Source of the DNA: Stereocaulon alpinum
Taxonomy: Eukaryota > Ascomycota > Lecanoromycetes > Lecanorales > Stereocaulaceae
Reading direction: 5' to 3'
DNA length: 14,108 bases
Assembly: GCA_018257865.1 (NCBI GenBank)
Contig: JAEUBA010000273.1
Location: forward strand, 1-14,108
Of this stretch, positions 10,318-14,108 are shown one piece after another. The notes beneath the pieces were generated by a model that was not told the origin of the DNA, did no database searches, and saw nothing but the letters and a program-made list of their open reading frames with translations. Numbering within the stretch: the first letter of the stretch is position 1; each line of letters starts with the position of its first letter. The position numbers were made by a program, and so were the translations under genes.

Positions 10318-10500
10318 ATCGATAATATAGTCTATAAGTATTAGTAGCCAATAATATGCGCCGATTGCGCGACAGCGATATATGATCTTAAGAGAATATT
10401 TGGATGTTATTATAACGAGAAGAACTGTTAACTATGTTAGTAATATTAATTGCGATATAGGCACGCTAATGTTAGGGAACGTATAAGTTATATTAGGAGT
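10261..10500. other. Island spared by RIP
   Basis: These 240 bases hold 9 CpA and 9 TpG dinucleotides, against 14 in 600 bp of RT-C pol and 1 in 1,645 bp of RT-A. The edges are gradual, and I see no TG...CA ends or flanking duplication that would mark a separate insertion. The island covers the 5' end of the antisense reading frame and the sequence upstream of it. Confidence 0.7.
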
Positions 10501-10880
10501 TATAAAGAGAGAGAAGTTAGGGGGAAAGTTATTATTTATATACCCGTAGGTCGTCGTCGCTGCGACGTCGCTATACGTTAAAGCTATTCAAAATAATAAT
10601 AACTAATAATACGATAACGCAGCTGTTACCCGCTAATATAGCCGGTAATCGATTATATTTATTAATAACTACGCGTTACTGCTACGCCTGCTACGTATTC
10701 TTTTTATATTATAATAGATTTAGGCGTTATTGCAGTTAGATAATATTCTATATATATAAGGCGCCGCCTTGATAACGTCGCCTCTAGGTTAACTCTTTTC
10801 CCTTACGTTTCCTACTAGGTTTAAAGGGTTTTTAACGAGCAGTCTGTTCTATATACTTTAGTACCTAGGGACTAGGGCTT

Positions 10881-10891
10881 AGAGGGGAGGA
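10881..10891 (+). other. RT-C polypurine tract
   Basis: AGAGGGGAGGA ends three bases before the 3' LTR. It is in the expected place and of the expected composition for the plus-strand primer of reverse transcription. Confidence 0.8.
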
Positions 10892-10894
10892 TAC

Positions 10895-11143
10895 TATTAA
10901 CCCTTAAGCGTATGCGCGTTATAGCTACGCTAACGTAATAATATTAATTAGGGTCTAGGGGCTTAGTAATAGTATTACTACCTAGGACTCCCCCGTGTTT
11001 TAGGGATCTTTAGAAATTAGTTCTGCTACTACTTAACTACTAAGTAATATAATTATATCTATTACTTAATACCTGAATCTAGTAACTTTACGTCTCTTAT
11101 ACCTTAGTGCGCCAGCTTAGAGCCGGCGTCGCTAGCCTTTACA
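10895..11143 (+). repeat. RT-C 3' LTR (249 bp)
   Basis: Starts TATTAACCC (RIP has changed the TG of the 5' copy) and ends CTTTACA, then the GCTAA duplication. It aligns without gaps to 4346-4594. At 8 of the 12 differing sites this copy carries the mutated base, so the two LTRs were hit unequally. Confidence 0.93.
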
Positions 11144-11148
11144 GCTAA
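11144..11148 (+). repeat. GCTAA target-site duplication of RT-C, right copy
   Basis: Identical to 4341-4345; the RT-B integrase frame resumes from here. Confidence 0.93.
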
Positions 11149-11956
11149 TTAGGATATCGAGCGATAATTAAGGATATACTACTCCTATATATAGGATAAT
11201 TAGTTATATTAGCTACCTATCGCTAAATTTACTAATAATAACGCTATCGCTAACGCTACTAGTATATCTCCTTTCTTCGCTAATAAAGGCTTCTATCCCC
11301 GTATATCTTTCTCGCCGCTAATAGAGCTCGGCCCCTCCGCCTAAGAAAGGACGTAGGCTGCTAAGGCTAACAATATTACGGATAAAATAGTAGATATATT
11401 AGAATTTATTAAGGAATAGTCCGCTTAGAGCCGTAAAAGGATAATAGACTAAGCGAATCGCTACTAATCTAATATATCCTATAAAGTAGGAGATTTGGTC
11501 TTCCTATCTAGTAGGAATATTACTACGGTATAGCTGAGTAAGAAGCTAGACGATAAGATACTAGGGCTATTTAAAGTTATAGAGAAAGTAGGATATTCCT
11601 ACCGCCTAGAGCTCCTAGTAAGTATACGGATCTATAATATATTCCACCCTAGCCTATTATATAAGGCTGTAAGCGATCCCCTACCTAGATAACGCGCTGA
11701 ACCGCTAGAGCCGGTAATTATCGATAATAAAGAGGAGTAGGAACTAGACGAGATATTAGATACCTAATAGATAGGTAAGAACCGCCAGCTGTAGTTCTGC
11801 GTCTAGTAGAAAGGCGAAGCGAAACCTAACCGTTAATAGTATAATACGGATAGTAATGAATTTAAAAACGTAGCTAATATTATCGCGGATTTCTATCGCT
11901 GCTACCCTAGAAAGCCTAGTAGTCCCAGCTAATAGGAAACTACTTATACGTATTAG
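11144..11956 (+). pseudogene. pol: RT-B pol, 3' part: integrase C-terminus and chromodomain
   Basis: Continuation of the RT-B polyprotein after RT-C. When RT-C and one GCTAA are removed, the Thr-Glu-Arg-Ala-Asn box runs on into an Asp-Ile-Glu-Arg stretch and an LPIAKFTNNN-like region typical of the end of the integrase core. A KVGDLVFL-like motif lies near 11485, followed by a GLFKVIEKVG-like stretch that closes the integrase C-terminal domain. A chromodomain-like module at about 11732-11900 opens with Glu-Leu-Asp-Glu-Ile-Leu-Asp and ends in an Asn-Glu-Phe-Lys-Asn and Ile-Ala-Asp-Phe-Tyr pattern. The frame (positions 11150, 11153 and so on) reaches TAA 11930, TAG 11933 and TAG 11954; which was the original stop cannot be decided, and I used the last. 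The polypurine tract follows 17 bases later, leaving no extra region of the RT-C kind. Confidence 0.87.
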
Positions 11957-11973
11957 GGTCGATACTTTCTTAA

Positions 11974-11982
11974 GGGGGGGGG
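11974..11982 (+). other. RT-B polypurine tract
   Basis: AAGGGGGGGGG (nine G, preceded by two A) directly abuts the 3' LTR. Guanines here are preceded by A or G, not T, so the tract is not a preferred RIP target and has survived. Confidence 0.8.
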
Positions 11983-12207
11983 TAATATTACGGGCTAGCC
12001 TTTTATTACTTACTAGTCCTTTATTGCTTGCTAGTGTTTATATACGTTAGCGTTAATCTAACGCTAGGCCCCTTTAACCTTAGCGCCTACTAAGCCGCGT
12101 CCCTAATATATTATACACACGCTCTATATACATAGCTTTCCTTCCTTAGATTTATTCTCCTAGTCTAATAACACCCCTATTAACTCGCTCTAGGCCGGCC
12201 CCTGACA
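11983..12207 (+). repeat. RT-B 3' LTR (225 bp)
   Basis: Bounded on the left by the G9 tract, where it starts TAATATTACGGG (the TG is now TA). On the right it ends CCTGACA, immediately before gag coding of RT-A. The 5' partner is outside the window. It keeps several CpA/TpG, including its CA end. It contains the dyad 12048-12066. The bases after it, ATAAA (12208-12212), would be the target duplication if RT-B follows the 5-bp rule. Confidence 0.82.
12048..12066. repeat. Perfect 8-bp dyad in RT-B LTR
   Basis: TAGCGTTA, three bases, TAACGCTA. It sits mid-LTR after a TATATA-like string. It could be a protein-binding dyad or an RNA hairpin in the leader or tail; its function is unknown. Confidence 0.6.
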
Positions 12208-12452
12208 ATAAATACTTAGATATAGATAGTCTAGTTTATTAGAAACTCCCTAAAGGATTAAGGTTCTTAAAAGATAGAAGTATATTACTACTAGACTAAT
12301 AACTTATTCTACGGGATTTATAATTATTAATCTATTATTTAGATAAAGCGGTTAGGAACCTCCTAAAGCGTTAGGAAAAGATCCTACTTAATAAGTTTAT
12401 TAAGGAGGACCTAATTACTAAGGACTCTAAGGGAGAGTTTATAAAAAACTAG
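12208..12452 (+). pseudogene. gag: RT-A gag, 3' end
   Basis: The frame with codons at 12210, 12213 and so on reads as protein-like sequence, including KLPKGLRFLKD, DKAVRNLLKR and KEDLITKDSKGEF stretches, broken only by TAG/TAA. It ends at TAG 12450-12452, immediately after a slippery heptamer. The 5' part lies left of RT-B, outside the window, because RT-B jumped into this gene. No zinc knuckle is visible in the remaining 80 codons. The gag assignment rests mainly on its position before the -1 shift and the protease, so it is less certain than the other two gag genes. Confidence 0.68.
12443..12449 (+). promoter_or_regulatory. -1 ribosomal frameshift site A_AAA_AAC, RT-A gag/pol
   Basis: In the upstream frame the codons are ATA AAA AAC TAG; the pol frame starts one base back with AAA AAA CTA GTA. 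Arrangement and stop are the same as at 1131-1140 in RT-B. The cytosine is followed by T and so is not a preferred RIP site. Confidence 0.78.
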
Positions 12453-13831
12453 TAGGTTCTATAATAAATAGACTAGGTAGCGAAATTACTAAAAAGGTTA
12501 AATAAGTTACCTTAACTAAATTATATAATAATATTAGATTCCGGTTTTAGGTAAAGGTTAATAATATTCTAGTAAGGGTTATTATTAATAGTAGGTTAAG
12601 TAAAGACTTAATTAAACTAAGTTTTATAAGGAAATATAACTTACCTATATAAAAGCGCGAGCTATACGCGTTAATAAACTTTAATAGATTAATAATAGAG
12701 ATTATTAATAGAAGTACTAAAATACTTAACTTAAGGATAGGATAAAGATATAAGAAGTATACCTTTAATTTAGTATTAAGAGGGGTTAATAATATTACCT
12801 TAGAAATCCTATAGCTAAAGAAAGCTAACCTATTAATAGGATAGGGTTCTTAAAATATAATATTTATAGATAGTATACTAAATAGAGTTCTACTAATCTA
12901 AGAATATAAATCCCTCTTAGTAGTAGCTTAGACCTAAGAGGAAATAAAGGATAATTTTAAGTTAGGAAATATTATAGTACTATAGAGTTAAGTTAGACTT
13001 ATAAGTAAGACTACTACTATAAAAATCCTAAATAAATACGCAGAATTTAGAACTCTATTCTAGGAAGAGAGTATTAATAAAGCCCTTCCTAAGTACTAAC
13101 TATAGGACTATAAGATTAAACTAATCCTAGATAAAGAACTTATAAAAAAGCTAATATACCTACTATTATAAGATAAAGCTATTACTCTTATAAAGTATAT
13201 TAAAGAAAATAAACGGAAGGGGTTTATTTAAAAATCTTAATTATCTATAGGATATCCTATCCTATTCGTACCTAAGCTAAGTAGAGAATTAAGACTATAT
13301 ATAGATTATAGAGTACTTAATAATATAACTATAAAGAATAGTTACCTATTACTATTAATAGGAGAACTTTAAGATAAGCTTTAAGGTAAGAAATAGTTTA
13401 CTAAGTTTAATATCCTAAGAGTATTTAACCGAATATAGATAAAGAAAGGCGATAAGTAGAAAATAGCTTTCTATATAAGATAGGGTCTCTATAAATACCT
13501 TATAATACTATTCGGACTAATAAATATACCTATAATATTTTAGGCGTTTATTAATAATATCCTAAAAGAATATTTAGATAACTTCGTCCTAGTATATATT
13601 AATAATATACTTATATACTTAGATATATATAAGGAATATATTAGGTAGATACGGAAAGTACTAAAGAAGCTTAAGTAAGTAGGACTATACTTAAAGTTAT
13701 TAAAGTATAAATTTTACTAGAAGAGAGTTAAGTTTCTAGGGTTTATTATTTCCGACTAAGGATTAGAGATAGACTTAGAAAAGGTAAAAAGTATAATTAA
13801 GTAGCCTATACCTATAAATAAAAAGGAGGTA
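12443..13831 (+). pseudogene. pol: RT-A pol, 5' part: protease and reverse transcriptase
   Basis: The frame with codons at 12443, 12446 and so on runs about 460 codons. The protease active site at 12587-12595 reads Asn-Ser-Arg where Asp-Ser-Gly is expected; both changes are G-to-A after T. A KKYTFNLVLRG-like stretch follows near 12753, and an LKKANLLIG-like region near 12815 closes the protease. Reverse transcriptase spans about 13140-13820: an LRLYIDYRVLNN stretch near 13288, FGLIN near 13512, the YxDD box at 13595-13606 now Tyr-Ile-Asn-Asn, and FLGFIIS near 13734. Coding ends at Lys-Lys-Glu-Val (13820-13831), a few residues before the next conserved block expected in this family. In-frame stops are all TAG or TAA. 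Confidence 0.87.
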
Positions 13832-14108
13832 TAGCTAGCGATAGAGATATACCTGTACGCGGTACTAGCTACGAACCTAAATACCTATTTAGAGCTAAGA
13901 TATCTCCCTTAATATATTATAGGTTAAATAATATTAAGACGTCGCGTAGTTACTAAGAACTCTATATAGAGTTTTTTAGGTAACGCGATAATACCTACCC
14001 TAACTCTACTATAACTATTATACCTCCCCTATAATCGAGACTAGATAGTAAGAATTAGTATTAGGTATAGTATCTTAGCCTAATAAGTAAAGAGTATAGG
14101 TAATACCT
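13830..14108. other. Sequence E: unidentified insertion into RT-A pol, runs off the window
   Basis: Around 13830 the RT-A reverse transcriptase stops in mid-domain, and the following 279 bases match no expected pol sequence in any frame I tried. The likeliest explanation is the 5' LTR of another element whose TG start is now TA (candidate TA at 13830 or 13832), but the other end and target duplication lie outside. It is RIP-altered too: only one TpG (13853). It contains a perfect 16-bp palindrome at 13958-13973. A deletion joining RT-A to unrelated repeat DNA is the alternative. Confidence 0.5.
13958..13973. repeat. 16-bp perfect palindrome in sequence E
   Basis: AACTCTATATAGAGTT, followed by a run of T. 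It is enclosed by CGCGTAGTTAC (13943-13953) and GTAACGCG (13980-13987), which are imperfect inverted repeats of each other. It may be an LTR regulatory dyad; no function can be assigned. Confidence 0.5.

Larger units (their letters stand above)
9561..10894. other. RT-C post-pol region (1.3 kb between pol and 3' LTR)
   Basis: Chromoviruses usually go almost directly from the chromodomain to the polypurine tract, as RT-B does here. RT-C instead has about 1.3 kb. I see no convincing + strand coding. On the - strand there is a decayed reading frame with a coiled coil (9745-10317). A purine-rich run (AAAAAAAGAAGAAGGAAAAA, near 9750-9770) lies at its end. Positions 10261-10500 are almost free of RIP. 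From 10320 to 10880 I find no coding potential, only GC-rich dyads such as GCGACGTCGC near 10562. Confidence 0.75.
4346..11143 (+). mobile_element. RT-C: complete Ty3/gypsy chromovirus with both LTRs
   Basis: A 6,798-bp element with 249-bp LTRs at both ends, flanked by GCTAA duplications and inserted in RT-B integrase in the same orientation. It contains gag (zinc knuckle), a -1 shift, pol (protease, RT, RNase H, integrase, chromodomain), an unusual 1.3-kb post-pol region and a polypurine tract. It is the youngest of the three large elements by nesting. RIP is heavy but less complete than in its hosts: 14 CpA+TpG in 6301-6900 against 4 in RT-B 1-600. All domains remain recognisable, yet in-frame TAG/TAA codons and lost catalytic residues leave no autonomous coding capacity. 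Order and chromodomain place it with the chromoviruses; I do not assign a named family. Confidence 0.95.
1..12207 (+). mobile_element. RT-B: RIP-mutated Ty3/gypsy chromovirus, 5' end outside window
   Basis: Second-oldest element of the nest. In the window it runs 1-4345 and resumes at 11144-12207; positions 4346-11143 are the younger element RT-C, and 3212-3353 is another insertion. Domain order is gag with a zinc knuckle, protease, reverse transcriptase, RNase H, integrase, chromodomain-like module, polypurine tract and 3' LTR, which is the Ty3/gypsy chromovirus order. The 5' LTR is not in the window, so LTR divergence and the target duplication cannot be checked. On the right it lands in gag of RT-A, and RT-A coding continues from the base after the LTR. 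Positions 1-600 contain only four CpA or TpG dinucleotides. In-frame TAG/TAA codons occur throughout, so no intact product can be made. Without the insertions and the missing 5' part about 5.3 kb of it is present. Confidence 0.93.
12208..13830 (+). mobile_element. RT-A: oldest, outermost Ty3/gypsy fragment
   Basis: The 3' part of gag and the first half of pol of a third Ty3/gypsy element, interrupted on the left by RT-B and on the right by sequence E. It is the most RIP-saturated DNA here: from 12208 to 13852 I find one CpA (13041) and no TpG, while about 19 CpG remain. That fits its position as the first resident of the nest. LTRs, RNase H and integrase are not in the window. The sequence after 13830 does not continue reverse transcriptase or RNase H. 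Confidence 0.88.

Noticed and set aside
10261..10500. The RIP-spared island as a separate small insertion
   Set aside because: I could not find TG...CA ends, inverted repeats or a flanking duplication, and the antisense frame runs through its left edge.
10549..10573. GC-rich dyad GCGACGTCGC as a possible binding site or hairpin
   Set aside because: It is short, made of CpG-containing words left over after RIP, and linked to nothing else that I can identify.
13958..13978. Hairpin followed by T run, like an intrinsic bacterial terminator
   Set aside because: The context is a fungal retrotransposon nest; a stem plus T run has no such role there and is common in AT-rich DNA.
1..14108. An alternative genetic code with TAG/TAA read as Gln, since frames are otherwise open for kilobases
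   Set aside because: Cys, His, Trp, Asp and Gly codons at conserved sites are also altered, and CpA/TpG is depleted on both strands and in non-coding parts. RIP explains all of this; stop reassignment explains only the Gln positions.
1..14108. TATA boxes and poly(A) signals in many places
   Set aside because: RIP turns CpA into TpA everywhere, so TATA-like and AATAAA-like strings are expected by chance and cannot be assigned.
1..14108. Host genes, tRNA, rRNA or CRISPR-like arrays
   Set aside because: None of the sequence outside the elements is long enough, and no such pattern was seen.

Overview
The window looks like a piece of AT-rich heterochromatin from a filamentous ascomycete (Pezizomycotina). 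It holds no host gene that I can recognise. Everything readable is decayed Ty3/gypsy LTR retrotransposon sequence scarred by repeat-induced point mutation (RIP, C-to-T at CpA on both strands). CpA and TpG are almost gone while CpG is kept. Reading frames stay in register over kilobases but are studded with TAG/TAA. Conserved Cys, His and Asp codons have become Tyr and Asn in the way RIP predicts. I cannot name the species.

Layout: three nested elements, all on the + strand, plus two further insertions. RT-A (12208-~13830) is the oldest and outermost: the 3' part of gag, then protease and reverse transcriptase. RT-B (1-4345, resuming 11144-12207) is inserted in RT-A gag. Its 5' LTR lies left of the window; gag, protease, RT, RNase H, integrase, chromodomain, polypurine tract and a 225-bp 3' LTR are visible. 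RT-C (4346-11143) is a complete 6,798-bp chromovirus with two 249-bp LTRs and a GCTAA target duplication, inserted in RT-B integrase just after the catalytic Glu. A 142-bp TG...CA element (3212-3353) with CTTAC target duplications sits in RT-B RNase H and is barely mutated. At about 13830 RT-A stops abruptly within pol, and an unidentified sequence (E) runs to the window end.

Each of the three elements carries gag and pol in frames differing by -1. At the junction is an in-frame slippery heptamer of the A_AAA_AAC type next to the gag stop; in RT-C the final C has become T, as RIP predicts. RT-B and RT-C encode integrases with exact DDX35E spacing and C-terminal chromodomain-like modules. Such modules in chromoviruses are known to steer integration into heterochromatin, which fits the nesting.

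CpA+TpG counts in sampled stretches follow the nesting order: 1 in 1,645 bp of RT-A, 4 in 600 bp of RT-B gag, 14 in 600 bp of RT-C pol, 12 in the 142-bp insertion. The least ordinary part is the 1.3 kb between RT-C pol and its 3' LTR. It holds a decayed antisense reading frame with a Cys-rich start and a 43-residue heptad-repeat coiled coil, and next to it a 240-bp island nearly free of RIP (18 CpA+TpG).
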